Assembly: GCF_009925085.1 (NCBI RefSeq)
Contig: NZ_JAABNR010000025.1
Span: 1 to 45,478, forward strand
Length of the DNA stretch: 45,478 bases
Reading direction: 5' to 3'
DNA from: Stagnihabitans tardus
GTDB lineage: Bacteria; Pseudomonadota; Alphaproteobacteria; Rhodobacterales; Rhodobacteraceae
Below the pieces are notes generated by a model. The model was not told the DNA's origin and made no database searches. It worked only from the letters and a program-made list of their open reading frames with translations. A program made the position numbers and the translations under genes. This document shows, piece by piece, positions 19,303 through 26,991 of this stretch. The number at the start of each line of letters is the position of its first letter. Within the stretch, counting starts at the first letter, position 1.

Positions 19303-20352
19303 ATGACCCTGACCACGATCTCTCAGCTTGTTTCCGCCGGTCTTTTGGACGCGGACCAGGCCCCCGGCCTGGAACCTGTGGCCGAGACCTTCCGCGTCGC
19401 GGTGACCGAGGCCATGGCCCGCCCCGAGCTTGCCGCGCAATTCGTCCCCACCTTGGCCGAGATGCTGACCCGGGCCGAAGAGCTCTCCGACCCGATCGGC
19501 GACCATGCCCATGCGCCTAGCCCCGGCCTGACCCATCGCTACCCCGACCGCGTGATCCTGCATGCGACCCAGACCTGCGAGGTCTATTGCCGCTTCTGCT
19601 TCCGCCGCGAATCGGTGGGCGCCTCGGGCCACCTGCCCGAAGCGGACCTGACCGCCGCGCTGGACCATATCGCGGCCACCCCTGCCATCCGCGAGGTCAT
19701 CCTGACCGGCGGAGACCCCATGGTCCTTTCCCCCCGGCGCCTTGGCGCGCTCTTGCGGCGGCTCGACGCCATCCCCAATGTCGATGTGGTGCGCTTTCAC
19801 ACCCGCGTGCCCGTGGTGAACCCCGCCCGCATCACCGATGAGCTGATCGCGGCGCTGGATATCCGCCCCGCCGTCTGGGTCGTCGTCCACACCAACCACC
19901 CCGCCGAGATCACCCCCGAGGCAGAGGCCGCCTTCCGCCGCCTGACCCGCGCGGGCGTGCCGCTCCTGTCGCAATCCGTCCTGCTGAAGGGCGTGAACGC
20001 CGACCCGGACACGCTGGAAGCCCTCTTCCGCGCCCTGATCCGCAACCGGGTGAAGCCCTATTACCTGCACCATGCGGACCTCGCGAAGGGGACATCCCAC
20101 TTCCGCACCACGATTGCCGAGGGCCAAAAGATCATGGAGACCCTGCGCGGCAGGCTCTCCGGCATCGCCCAGCCGACCTATGTGCTCGATATCCCCGGAG
20201 GTCACGGCAAGGTGCCCATCGGGCCCGGCTACCTGGAGCCCCGGGGCGCCCAATGGCAGGTCACCGACCCCAGGGGCCAAAGGCATGCTTACGCCGATGT
20301 GACCAATGGTGACGTGCAAGCGCCCGCGCCCGCGCCTATATTGACCCCATGA
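19303..20352 (+). CDS. Lysine 2,3-aminomutase-like radical SAM protein (EpmB/KamA)
   Basis: A 349-residue radical SAM enzyme with the iron-sulfur motif C92-x3-C96-x2-C99 (CEVYCRFCF), the family LTGGDPMVLSPRRL segment and the PLP-binding region near LDIPGGHGKVP. It matches lysine 2,3-aminomutases; its length is closer to EpmB (about 340), which makes beta-lysine for modifying elongation factor P, than to catabolic KamA (over 410). Neither efp nor epmA is in the window, so the exact role is open. The stop overlaps the lolA start by four bases (ATGA), an odd but clear coupling to an envelope gene. Confidence 0.85.
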   Translation: MTLTTISQLVSAGLLDADQAPGLEPVAETFRVAVTEAMARPELAAQFVPTLAEMLTRAEELSDPIGDHAHAPSPGLTHRYPDRVILHATQTCEVYCRFCFRRESVGASGHLPEADLTAALDHIAATPAIREVILTGGDPMVLSPRRLGALLRRLDAIPNVDVVRFHTRVPVVNPARITDELIAALDIRPAVWVVVHTNHPAEITPEAEAAFRRLTRAGVPLLSQSVLLKGVNADPDTLEALFRALIRNRVKPYYLHHADLAKGTSHFRTTIAEGQKIMETLRGRLSGIAQPTYVLDIPGGHGKVPIGPGYLEPRGAQWQVTDPRGQRHAYADVTNGDVQAPAPAPILTP

Positions 20353-20957
20353 ACCTGATCGCTTTCCTCGCCCCGCTCGCCTTCGCGCCCCTGCTTCTGG
20401 CCGCGCCGCTTCGTGCCGCCGAAGTGCCCCTTGCCACGCTGTCCGCCTATCTCCAGGGCCTGGTCACCGCCGAGGCCCCTTTCGAGCAGGTGAATGCCGA
20501 TGGCACGACCTCCAGCGGCAAGATCATCCTGAAACGCCCAGGCTTCGCGCGGTTCGAATATGCCAAGCCCGACCGGACGCTCGTCCTGGCCTCGCAGGGC
20601 ATCGTCGCGGTCTTCGACGGCAAGACCAACTCGGCGCCCCAGACCTATCAGCTGCAACAGACGCCTCTGAACCTGATCCTGGGGCGCAACATCGACCTGG
20701 TGAACTCGCGCATGGTCGTCGATCATACCGAGTTCCAGGGCGACACCCATGTCCTGGCCCAGGACCCGGCCCATGCCGACCTGGGCTCCATCGAGCTGAT
20801 CTTCGGCGACAGCCCGGTGCGGCTGAAGGGCTGGATCACCACGGATGAGGCGGGCAACCAGACCTCGCTGACGCTGGGCACGCTGAAGACGGGGGAGAGC
20901 TACTCCTCCAACCTGTTTTCCATCGACCGGGAAAAGGCCCAGCGCGGGATCGACTAG
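20349..20957 (+). CDS. lolA: Outer-membrane lipoprotein carrier protein LolA
   Basis: A 202-residue periplasmic chaperone that takes lipoproteins released by LolCDE and carries them to the outer membrane. A Sec signal peptide spans residues 1-24 (LAPLAFAPLLLAAPLRAAEV). The mature part shows the LolA pattern: FEQVNADGTTSSGKIILKRP, FARFEYAKPDR, VFDGKTN and the late LTLGTLKTGESYSSNLFSID. The start is within the ATGA overlap with kamA. Its stop overlaps the stop of the convergent lipoprotein gene, so little room is left for terminators. Confidence 0.93.
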   Translation: MNLIAFLAPLAFAPLLLAAPLRAAEVPLATLSAYLQGLVTAEAPFEQVNADGTTSSGKIILKRPGFARFEYAKPDRTLVLASQGIVAVFDGKTNSAPQTYQLQQTPLNLILGRNIDLVNSRMVVDHTEFQGDTHVLAQDPAHADLGSIELIFGDSPVRLKGWITTDEAGNQTSLTLGTLKTGESYSSNLFSIDREKAQRGID

Positions 20958-21535
20958 CGCAGGCAGGTCCGCAGCTGCTCGCGGTACATCGCGGCCCGGG
21001 CGCCCACCTTGGCCGCGACCGTCACCAGCCAGCCCTTGGACTGGTAAGACCCATTGGCATAGCCGCGCCGGCCCTCGTGATAGGCCAGGTATTGCGCCTC
21101 GGCATCGGTCTTGGGGATGCCAAGAGCCTCGGTCGTGCCGTCGATATACCACCCCATGAAGTCGGTCGCGTCGCGGATGTTGTCGCGCCGCGCGCCCCCC
21201 CGGCGCTGGTCCTTCTTGTAGTCGTTCCAGGTGGAGTCCAGCGCCTGGGCATAGCCGTAAGCGCTGCTTTGCCGCCCCATCGGGATCACGCCCAGCGCAT
21301 ATTGATGCGGGGTGCGGGCATTGCCGATGAACTTGCTCTCTTGATACAGGATCGCCATCTGGACCGAGATCGGCACGCCCCATTTCGACTGGGTGGCCTT
21401 CATCGCACGCAGGTATTGCGGACGCTGACGGATCACCGAACAGGCGTCATCCAGGTTGCGCGGCGCCGAAAAGTTGCCACCGCCGCAAGAGGCGAGAAAC
21501 AGCAACAGGATCGACGCACGGGATAGTCTGCTCAT
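20954..21535 (-). CDS. Transglycosylase SLT-like lipoprotein
   Basis: A 193-residue lipoprotein: a hydrophobic leader ends in the lipobox LASC with C17 as lipidation site. The domain that follows resembles SLT-type lytic transglycosylases (SKWGVPISVQMAILYQESKF with a candidate catalytic glutamate in the YQES element, then AYGYAQALDSTWNDY and AEAQYLAYHEGRRGYANG). It would act on peptidoglycan at the membrane. The ATG at 21,535 is chosen because it starts a perfect lipoprotein signal; 32 upstream codons add no signal. It converges on lolA with overlapping stops. Confidence 0.85.
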   Translation of the reverse strand: MSRLSRASILLLFLASCGGGNFSAPRNLDDACSVIRQRPQYLRAMKATQSKWGVPISVQMAILYQESKFIGNARTPHQYALGVIPMGRQSSAYGYAQALDSTWNDYKKDQRRGGARRDNIRDATDFMGWYIDGTTEALGIPKTDAEAQYLAYHEGRRGYANGSYQSKGWLVTVAAKVGARAAMYREQLRTCLR

Positions 21536-21731
21536 CTGCCCCTCATGCGTTCTTGTTTTGCGGGGAAGATAGGGCAGAAATCCGCGCTTTCCAATGGGCC
21601 TGCGCGGGTCTGACGGCGAAATCCCGCCCAACTGTCGGTTTCAGGGCCACAGATTGTTTCCCGCACGGGGCCCCGCATCGGTGGACATGAGTTTCCTACA
21701 GGTTTACTGAAAAGAACCAAGGAGACCCGGC

Positions 21732-22061
21732 ATGATGCTTTCGACCGCCGCCAAATATCACATCGGCCAGGTGCTGCGCCATCGCAAGCATCCGTTCCGC
21801 GGTGTGGTCTTCGACGTGGACGCGATGTTCTCGAACACCGAGGAATGGTATCAGAACATCCCCGAAGAGGCCCGTCCGCCCAAGGATCAGCCCTTCTACC
21901 ACCTCTTGGCCGAGAACGATCAGTCCTATTACGTCGCCTATGTCTCGGAGCAGAACCTCGTCCCCGACGAGACCGGCGAGCCGATGAGCCATCCCGACCT
22001 GCCCGATCTCTTCGGCGATTTCGAGGATGGGCGCTATCCCTTGCAGTTCCAGCTGAACTGA
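21732..22061 (+). CDS. hspQ: Heat shock protein HspQ
   Basis: A 109-residue protein of the HspQ (hemimethylated-DNA-binding YccV-like) family. Typical elements are AAKYHIGQVLRHRKHPFRGV, VFDVDAMFSNTEEWY and YYVAYVSEQNLV. In E. coli HspQ helps Lon protease and is induced by heat. AAGGAG lies seven bases before the ATG at 21,732; a second ATG follows at once. The 196-base gap upstream contains no clear RpoH promoter that I can point to. Confidence 0.92.
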   Translation: MMLSTAAKYHIGQVLRHRKHPFRGVVFDVDAMFSNTEEWYQNIPEEARPPKDQPFYHLLAENDQSYYVAYVSEQNLVPDETGEPMSHPDLPDLFGDFEDGRYPLQFQLN

Positions 22062-22129
22062 GCCCGCTTACCCTTCCGTAACCCCTTTCCGCTTAGCTTG
22101 GCCGCACAACCAATGCGAAAGGGTGTTCC

Positions 22130-22465
22130 ATGAACCTGCAAACCGAACATCAGGGCGATGTCCTGCTGATCACCGTGGCCGATGACAGGATCGACGCGGC
22201 CTCTGCCATCCAGTTCAAGGAAATGATGCGGGAAATCGTCTCGGAACCCTCCGAACGCGTGGTGCTGGACATGTCCAACGTGGGCTTTCTCGATTCCTCG
22301 GGCCTGGGCGCCGTCGTCGCCGTGATGAAGGCGCTTGGCCCGGTCCGCAGGCTTGAACTTTCGGGCCTGACCGCCACGGTCGAAAAGGTCTTCCGCCTGA
22401 CCCGGATGGACACGGTCTTCATCATCCACAAATCCCTGCCCGAGGGATTGCGGCATGCCAGTTGA
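22130..22465 (+). CDS. STAS-domain anti-sigma factor antagonist
   Basis: A 111-residue SpoIIAA/RsbV-like protein. The phosphorylatable serine is S56 in FLDSSGLGAVVAV, the signature of antagonists in partner-switching systems. When dephosphorylated such proteins bind the partner kinase and release its target, typically a sigma factor or an output protein. The next gene, overlapping by 11 bases, encodes a matching GHKL kinase. No sigma factor or PP2C phosphatase is in the window, so the output is unknown. Confidence 0.9.
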   Translation: MNLQTEHQGDVLLITVADDRIDAASAIQFKEMMREIVSEPSERVVLDMSNVGFLDSSGLGAVVAVMKALGPVRRLELSGLTATVEKVFRLTRMDTVFIIHKSLPEGLRHAS

Positions 22466-22976
22466 CGGGATGGCCTGTGCCATGTGTGCAGAAGCCCCCC
22501 TTCCCTCCCCCGCACCGGATGCCATCGCGGACCCGGATGCAGCGCCCCGGACGGACGGGGAATGGACCTTTGACGCAACGCCCCATGCCGTGCGCGAGGG
22601 GCTGGCCTGTCTTCTGAAGAGCCCGGCCCTGGCCTCCCTTGGAGAAGAGGATCGCGGCACCGCCGAGCTCCTCCTGGCCGAGGCGCTGAACAACGTCGTC
22701 GAACATGCCTATGCCCGCTGGACCGGCGACATCCGCATCAGCCTGAGGTCCGAGGGGTCGCATATCCAGGTCCGAATCACCGATCAGGGCCTGCCGATGC
22801 CCGGGGGCGCCCCGCCGCGCGGCGAATTGCCCGAGATCGAGGCGCAAGAGGATCTGCCCGAAGGGGGCTTCGGCTGGTTCCTGATTCGCAGCCTGTCCGA
22901 GGATCTGTCCTATCTGCGTCTGGGCGACAGCAACGCCCTGTCCTTTCGCATTCCCGTGGACAATTGGACGCGATAG
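22455..22976 (+). CDS. RsbW/SpoIIAB-like anti-sigma kinase (GHKL ATPase)
   Basis: A 173-residue serine kinase of the anti-sigma factor type. After a proline- and alanine-rich N-terminus (1-35) come the N box (AEALNNVVEHAY, N80), the G1 box (ITDQGLPMP, D110) and the G2 box (EGGFGWFLIRSL, 136-147). It likely phosphorylates S56 of the STAS protein encoded just upstream and sequesters an unknown target. The ATG at 22,455 overlaps the STAS gene; internal ATGs at codons 6 and 10 are alternatives. The gene is followed by a 747-base stretch without genes. Confidence 0.88.
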   Translation: MPVDGMACAMCAEAPLPSPAPDAIADPDAAPRTDGEWTFDATPHAVREGLACLLKSPALASLGEEDRGTAELLLAEALNNVVEHAYARWTGDIRISLRSEGSHIQVRITDQGLPMPGGAPPRGELPEIEAQEDLPEGGFGWFLIRSLSEDLSYLRLGDSNALSFRIPVDNWTR

Positions 22977-23084
22977 GGGTGGATTGTTTCCAGTCCCGCA
23001 CCGGTGACACGAAAGCGCCTTGATCCGCCCCAAATTCCGTCGCGGCACACCGGCATGATCGGTCTTGTAGCTGCATAAGGCTTC

Positions 23085-23133
23085 ACCTCGGCGTCGCGGA
23101 TCATAGCCCCCACCCAGTCCCCGACGCCGAGGT
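23085..23133. other. Stem-loop with 12-bp perfect arms
   Basis: ACCTCGGCGTCG at 23,085-23,096 pairs perfectly with CGACGCCGAGGT at 23,122-23,133 across a 25-base loop. It lies 109 bases after the kinase stop. It may be a terminator for the STAS-kinase operon or a structured RNA; no T tract follows. Confidence 0.5.
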
Positions 23134-23270
23134 TCTACTCCCCAAAATCTTGTCCGAACTGGCCCAAGCCCCGCGCCGAAGCGCAAGGCAAAGGGGCCCT
23201 CGTCGTCAGCCCCCCAGCCAATCAGCCTGCTCCAGCCGGCCCGCTCCCGTCAGCCCTTCAAGGCGTGCCT

Positions 23271-23664
23271 CTCCTCCCGGCCAACCGGGACCAACCTGCC
23301 GCCCGCCCAGAGCTCCCAGTCGGCAGGGCCACCCCTGTTGCACACCCCCGCCCTCGCAGTCGGCAGGGAGCCGCTCCCCGCCGAGATCGGCCACCCAACC
23401 CGCCCTCCCAAAACGCCTCTCCTCCCGGCCAACAGGGCCCAATCTGACGCCTCCCCAGAGCTCCCAGTCGGCAGGGCCACCCCTGTTGCACACCCCCGCC
23501 CTCGCAGTCGGCAGGGAACCGTTCCCCACCGAGATCGACCTCCCATCCCGCCCGCCCAAAACGCCACTCCTCCCGGCCAACAGGGCCCAACCTGCCACCC
23601 TCCCCAGAGCTCCCAGTCGGCAGGGCCACCCCTGTTGCACGTCCCGGCTTCTCAGTCGGCAGGG
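23271..23664. repeat. 148-bp tandem repeat array with CAGTCGGCAGGG cores
   Basis: CTCCTCCCGGCCAA-type unit starts are at 23,271, 23,419 and 23,567, exactly 148 bases apart; the third copy is partial and carries a one-base insertion. Each unit holds two copies of CAGTCGGCAGGG about 40 bases apart, giving six in all: 23,317, 23,357, 23,465, 23,505, 23,614 and 23,653. The period is not a multiple of three, so it is not a protein repeat. It lies directly upstream of ggt. Confidence 0.85.
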
Positions 23665-23723
23665 CCCGATCCCCCCTTCCCCCCCGCCCCATGCCGCCCT
23701 AGTCTCCCCCGAAAGGAGACCCC

Positions 23724-25292
23724 ATGCGCGATTTCCACCTTCCCGGCCGCTCCGCCGTCTATGCCAGCAATGGCATGGCCGCGACCTCGCATCCCCTCGC
23801 CGCCGCCACCGCCATCGACATGCTGAAACAGGGCGGCAATGCGGTGGATGCCGCCATCGCCGCAGCCCTCCTCCTCGGCATCTGCGAACCGCAGATGACC
23901 GGCATCGGCGGCGACTGCTTCATCCTGCTCAAGCCGGCGGGCTCGGACGAGGTCCTGGCCCTGAACGGCTCCGGCCGCTCCCCCGCCGCCGCGACGGCCC
24001 AAAGGCTGCGCGACCAGGGCCACAAGACCGTCCCGATCCGGGGGATCGAGGCCGTGACCCTGCCCGGCGCCATCGACGCCTTCTGCACCCTTTCCGAATC
24101 CCACGGCCGCCTTGGCCTCGCGGCCTCCCTCGCCCCCGCGATCCGCTACGCCGAAGAGGGCGTCCCCGTCGCCCCCCGCGTGGCCTTCGACTGGGCCGAA
24201 GAGGCCTCTTGCCTGCAGGGCGCGGCCCGCGACCACTACCTGATCAACGGCCAGGTCCCGAAACTCGGCCAGACCTTCCGCGCCCCCGGCCAGGCGGAAG
24301 TCCTGCGCCGCATCGCCCGCGAAGGCCGCAAGGGCTTCTACGAGGGCGAAGTGGCCGAGGACATGATCGCCTCGCTCCGCGCCCTGGGCGGCCTGCATGC
24401 CCATGACGACCTCGCCGCCGTCAAAGCCACCTGGGGCGCGCCGGTCTCGGGCGATTACGCGGGCCACGAACTCCTGGAGCACCCGCCGAACGGCCAGGGC
24501 GCCACGGCGGTCCTGATGCTCAACATCCTCAAGCATTTCGACCTCGCCTCCCTGCATCCCTTCGGCCCCGAACGCGCCCATCTGGAGGCCGAGGCGGCCA
24601 AGCTCGCCTATGATGCCCGCAACCGCTTCATCGCCGAGACCTCCCCGCGCCTCGACCACATGCTCTCACCCGAGACGGCCGCCAAACTCGCCGCCCTCAT
24701 CGACCCCAAGCGCGCGATGAAGGCCGCGGCGCCGCTGACCGAGGCCGTCCACCGCGACACCGTTCTGCTGACCGTCGTCGACCGCGACGGCATGGCGGTC
24801 TCGCTGATCTATTCGATTTTCTGGGGCTTCGGCTCTGGCCTGGCCTCCACGAAGTTCGGCATCAACTTCCAGAACCGGGGCGCAGGCTTCACCCTGACCG
24901 AGGGGCACCCGAACGAACTGGCGGGCAAGAAACGCCCGATGCACACGATCATCCCCGCCATGCTGCGCCACCAGGGCCGCGTCACCATGCCCTTCGGCGT
25001 CATGGGCGGCGCCTATCAGCCCACGGGCCATGCCCGCCTCGTCACCAACCTCCTGACCTATGGCATGGACCTGCAATCGGCCATGGACGCCCCGCGCTGT
25101 TTTGCCGAACAGACCCTGTCGGTCGAGCGCGGCTATGCGCCCGAGACCCTGGCGAAACTGTCGGAAATGGGCCATGTCGTGACGATCCCCGATGAGCCCC
25201 TGGGTGGCGCGCAAGCCATCCTCATGGATGAAACCGGCGTCCTGATCGGCGCCTCTGATCCCCGGAAAGACGGCTGTGCCCTTGGATATTGA
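23724..25292 (+). CDS. ggt: Gamma-glutamyltransferase family protein
   Basis: A 522-residue N-terminal-nucleophile hydrolase that cleaves or transfers the gamma-glutamyl group of glutathione and similar compounds, processed into two subunits. The predicted nucleophile is T346 in HRDTVLLTVVDRDG. Other family signatures are GGNAVDAAIAAALLLGICEP, TGIGGDCFILL, GIEAVTLPGAIDA and NGQGATAVLML. No signal peptide is seen (start MRDFHLPGRSAVYASNGMAA), so it is probably cytoplasmic, unlike E. coli Ggt. The ATG follows GAAAGGAGACCCC. It is the first gene of an operon with free-methionine-sulfoxide reductase and a double GFA protein, a grouping that suggests thiol and redox metabolism (inference). Confidence 0.92.
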   Translation: MRDFHLPGRSAVYASNGMAATSHPLAAATAIDMLKQGGNAVDAAIAAALLLGICEPQMTGIGGDCFILLKPAGSDEVLALNGSGRSPAAATAQRLRDQGHKTVPIRGIEAVTLPGAIDAFCTLSESHGRLGLAASLAPAIRYAEEGVPVAPRVAFDWAEEASCLQGAARDHYLINGQVPKLGQTFRAPGQAEVLRRIAREGRKGFYEGEVAEDMIASLRALGGLHAHDDLAAVKATWGAPVSGDYAGHELLEHPPNGQGATAVLMLNILKHFDLASLHPFGPERAHLEAEAAKLAYDARNRFIAETSPRLDHMLSPETAAKLAALIDPKRAMKAAAPLTEAVHRDTVLLTVVDRDGMAVSLIYSIFWGFGSGLASTKFGINFQNRGAGFTLTEGHPNELAGKKRPMHTIIPAMLRHQGRVTMPFGVMGGAYQPTGHARLVTNLLTYGMDLQSAMDAPRCFAEQTLSVERGYAPETLAKLSEMGHVVTIPDEPLGGAQAILMDETGVLIGASDPRKDGCALGY

Positions 25293-25740
25293 CCGCAACG
25301 CCCTCGCCCAATCGATCCTCGCCCTGACGGAGGGAGAGACCGACACCGTCGCCCTCATGGCCACCGTGGTTTGCGAGCTGCACAACCATCACCCCTTCGC
25401 CGACTGGACCGGGTTCTACCGCGTCGTGGCGCCCGAGCTTCTGAAGATCGGCCCCTACCAGGGCGGCCATGGCTGCCTGGTCATCCCCTTCTCGCGCGGG
25501 GTCTGCGGCGCCTCGGCGCGGACGGGCCAGGTCCTGAACGTGCCGGATGTGGAGCACTTCCCCGACCATATCGCCTGCTCCTCGACCACGCGGTCCGAGC
25601 TGGTCCTGCCGGTCTGGAACGGCAAGGGGCGGCTTCTGGGTGTGCTGGACCTCGACAGCAACACCGAGGCCGCCTTCACCGCAGAGGACGAGGCCTGGCT
25701 CGTTCCCCTTTTGGCGCAGGTCTTCCATGACGCCGACTGA
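25276..25740 (+). CDS. msrC: Free methionine-(R)-sulfoxide reductase (GAF-domain fRMsr)
   Basis: A 154-residue GAF-domain enzyme that reduces free methionine-R-sulfoxide. The three functional cysteines C67 (GGHGC), C77 (GVCG) and C101 (IACS) have the same spacing (10 and 24 residues) as in the characterised E. coli enzyme. GFYRVVAPELLKIGPYQG and VLDLDSNTEAAF also match. A GTG start at 25,276 is used, overlapping ggt by 17 bases; a TTG six bases on is an alternative. It overlaps the GFA gene by 14 bases, so the three genes are coupled. Confidence 0.9.
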   Translation: MPLDIDRNALAQSILALTEGETDTVALMATVVCELHNHHPFADWTGFYRVVAPELLKIGPYQGGHGCLVIPFSRGVCGASARTGQVLNVPDVEHFPDHIACSSTTRSELVLPVWNGKGRLLGVLDLDSNTEAAFTAEDEAWLVPLLAQVFHDAD

Positions 25741-26476
25741 ACATCCGGGGTCCTGCCTCTGCGGCGGGGTGCGCTTTACGGCGCTGGGGCCGCTTCGTCC
25801 CGTGATCGCCTGCCACTGCACGCAATGCCGCAAGCAATCGGGGCATTTCTGGGCGGCCACTTCCGTCCCGGCCACCCACCTGCACATGGAAAAGATGGAA
25901 ACCCTGCGCTGGTTCGCAGCCAGTGACACCGCCCGGCGCGGCTTTTGCGGGGGCTGCGGGGCCTTCCTCTTTTGGCGGGCGACGGGCAGCCCGGATATAT
26001 CCTTCGCGGCCGGAGCCCTGGACGGACCCACCGGCCTGACCATCGCCGAGGAGTGGTATTTGCCGGATGCGGGCGATTACTACACCGCGCCGCAAGAGGC
26101 GACCGAGGTCCATGGCGCCTGCCTATGCGGCGCCAACCGCTTCACCGTGCCCCATGCGGCGGGCAAGGTCTGGGCCTGTCATTGCACGCAATGCCGCAAG
26201 ACCTCCGGCCATTACTCGGCCAGCTTCGACGCCGAGGATATCCACTGGCACGCGAAGGATGCCGCTAGTCATGTGGGCCCGAACGGCGGCGTGCGTGAGT
26301 TCTGCCCGACCTGCGGATCGGGCCTGACCTTCACAAAGGACGGCGTGACCTCGGTCGAGGCGGGGGTTTGCGAGAACCCGACGGGCGGCGACCTGCGGAG
26401 CCATGTCTTCGTCGGCACCAAGGGCGATTACTACACGATCCCCGAAGGCGCGGATCAGTCCCTGACCGACGGCTGA
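25727..26476 (+). CDS. Tandem GFA-domain protein (two zinc modules)
   Basis: A 249-residue protein made of two consecutive GFA (glutathione-dependent formaldehyde-activating, CENP-V-like) domains. Domain 1 has SCLCGG (C10, C12), ACHCTQCRKQSGHFW and FCGGCGAF. Domain 2, from about residue 125, has GACLCG, ACHCTQCRKTSGHYS and FCPTCGSG. Single GFA proteins are about 120-140 residues, so this is a duplication or fusion. Biochemical evidence for the family name is weak; each half should bind zinc. It is the third gene of the ggt operon and overlaps the convergent VOC gene by 22 bases. Confidence 0.88.
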   Translation: MTPTEHPGSCLCGGVRFTALGPLRPVIACHCTQCRKQSGHFWAATSVPATHLHMEKMETLRWFAASDTARRGFCGGCGAFLFWRATGSPDISFAAGALDGPTGLTIAEEWYLPDAGDYYTAPQEATEVHGACLCGANRFTVPHAAGKVWACHCTQCRKTSGHYSASFDAEDIHWHAKDAASHVGPNGGVREFCPTCGSGLTFTKDGVTSVEAGVCENPTGGDLRSHVFVGTKGDYYTIPEGADQSLTDG

Positions 26477-26898
26477 AGGGCGACCGAGGGGACGAAAGCG
26501 TAACCCTCGGGGCAGAGGATCACGGCTTCGCGCAGGCCATGGCCCTGCTTGTCGGTCGCACCAGCGAGAAGGGTGGCCTCGGCAAAAGCCTCGGCCCGCG
26601 CGGCGGCCCCGTCTGGGTCGATGCCGTGGAGCCTTATCTCTGCCCCCGAGCCCCTTGGCCCCGCCTCGGGGAGGAGGGCATAAAGCGGATGGGCGGCGAA
26701 ACTGCCGTCGGAATGCAGCTGCAAGACCGCCGCGCCATGGGTGACGATGGCGAAATCCCGGCTGACGCGATGCGCCTTCAGCCCCAGGACCTGGGTCAGG
26801 AAGGCCACTTCCCGCGCCACATCCCGGCACAGAAGGTTCAGGGTGATCCCGCTCAACGCCTGGCCAAAGGTCGCGGCCTCCACCGTCTCGTAGTCCAT
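26455..26898 (-). CDS. VOC (glyoxalase/bleomycin-resistance) fold protein
   Basis: A 147-residue vicinal-oxygen-chelate protein (ITLNLLCRDVAREVAFLTQV, LGLKAHRVSRDFAIVTHGAA, then the second half ending LCPEGYAFVPS). Such proteins bind a metal through residues in paired beta-alpha-beta-beta-beta units and range from glyoxalases to antibiotic-binding proteins; the substrate here is unknown. The gene is divergent from the homocysteine methyltransferase gene, and a small dyad lies in the shared 93-base gap. Confidence 0.78.
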   Translation of the reverse strand: MDYETVEAATFGQALSGITLNLLCRDVAREVAFLTQVLGLKAHRVSRDFAIVTHGAAVLQLHSDGSFAAHPLYALLPEAGPRGSGAEIRLHGIDPDGAAARAEAFAEATLLAGATDKQGHGLREAVILCPEGYAFVPSVALQPSVRD

Positions 26899-26910
26899 TT
26901 CGCCCCCTCA

Positions 26911-26927
26911 GGTCAGCAAGACTGACC
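26911..26927. promoter_or_regulatory. Inverted repeat GGTCAG-N5-CTGACC between divergent genes
   Basis: A perfect 6-bp dyad with a 5-base spacer, 13 bases from the VOC gene start and about 65 bases before the methyltransferase start. Its position between divergent promoters is typical of an operator. No regulator gene adjoins it. Confidence 0.35.
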
Positions 26928-26991
26928 CATCCAGCCTACTTGCGCTTGCCCCCCGAAGCAAGGATTGTGCGGCCAAAGCACGGAGGCACTT

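Larger units (their letters stand above)
22977..23723. other. Gene-free 747-base stretch with hairpin and tandem repeats
   Basis: No frame here has natural protein composition; the long minus-strand frames only reflect a repeat whose length is not a multiple of three. It contains a 12-bp-arm hairpin at 23,085-23,133 and an array of about 2.6 copies of a 148-bp unit at 23,271-23,664. The first 100 bases hold nothing I recognise. The ggt ribosome site (GAAAGGAG) is at the right end. Confidence 0.65.

Noticed and set aside
23271-23664. CRISPR array
   Set aside because: The period (148 bp) is too long, the spacers between the 12-mers are themselves repeated, and no cas genes are present.
23206-23692. 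Three overlapping minus-strand frames of 105-144 codons in the repeat array
   Set aside because: They arise because a 148-bp repeat reads through all three frames in turn; the same peptide words appear in each frame, which marks a DNA repeat and not a coding repeat.
23150-24406. 418-codon plus-strand frame beginning before the repeat array and running into ggt
   Set aside because: It is extremely rich in P, R and S, and its second half is out of frame within ggt, which is intact.
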